A stretch of 5,469 nt of DNA from Collinsella sp. (GTDB lineage Bacteria > Actinomycetota > Coriobacteriia > Coriobacteriales > Coriobacteriaceae), in the NCBI GenBank assembly GCA_014871605.1, contig WGSQ01000113.1:1-5469 (forward strand), written 5' to 3'. Position 1 is the stretch's first letter; every line of letters starts with the position of its first letter. This document shows, in pieces, positions 5,429-5,469 of this stretch. The position numbers were made by a program, and so were the translations under genes. Under the pieces are notes generated by a model that worked only from the letters and a program-made list of their open reading frames with translations, did no database searches and had not been told where the DNA came from.

Positions 5429-5469
5429 GTATCTGTTAAATGTCACGTACGATTCACATCTGGTGGGTA

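Overview
The window comes from a GC-rich bacterial chromosome and carries four protein-coding genes, all on the minus strand. From right to left, which is the direction of transcription, they are: a glutamine-dependent NAD+ synthetase (nadE), a class I/II PLP-dependent aminotransferase resembling LL-diaminopimelate aminotransferases, an L-lactate dehydrogenase (ldh), and the first 258 codons of a DUF2974 (Mbeg1-like) alpha/beta-hydrolase that runs off the left edge. The gene set, the strong preference for G/C at third codon positions and the protein sequences suggest an anaerobic, lactate-forming gut actinobacterium of the Coriobacteriia, most likely near Collinsella. That placement is inference from recognised protein character, not a database match.

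Layout. Bases 5316-5469 are the nadE upstream region, with a perfect 13-bp dyad, a cluster of TTGRTG repeats and a plausible -10 box. nadE covers 5315-3336. A short gap follows (3335-3218) with a small dyad and a textbook rho-independent terminator whose U-run ends about 18 nt before the next start codon. The aminotransferase covers 3217-2054. The largest gap (2053-1853, 201 bp) is AT-richer. It holds two near-identical palindromic 13-mers, a second dyad, a possible ldh -10 box and a second terminator-like hairpin just before the ldh ribosome binding site. ldh covers 1852-902 and is followed by a strong terminator (870-836). A 13-bp tandem repeat lies between that terminator and the start of the DUF2974 gene at 775. 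No gap without a gene reaches 300 bases.

How the genes relate. nadE makes the NAD+ pool and ldh reoxidises NADH during fermentation, so a loose redox theme is possible. The terminators between genes argue that these are mostly separate transcription units, not one tight operon. I see no mobile element, CRISPR array, tRNA, rRNA or clear novel defence or biosynthetic system. The most interesting material is regulatory: the hairpins placed immediately upstream of two start codons, and the dyads and repeats in the gaps. The protein of least known function is the DUF2974 hydrolase.

The many other open frames, including a 496-codon plus-strand frame opposite nadE, are antisense or out-of-phase shadows of these four genes.
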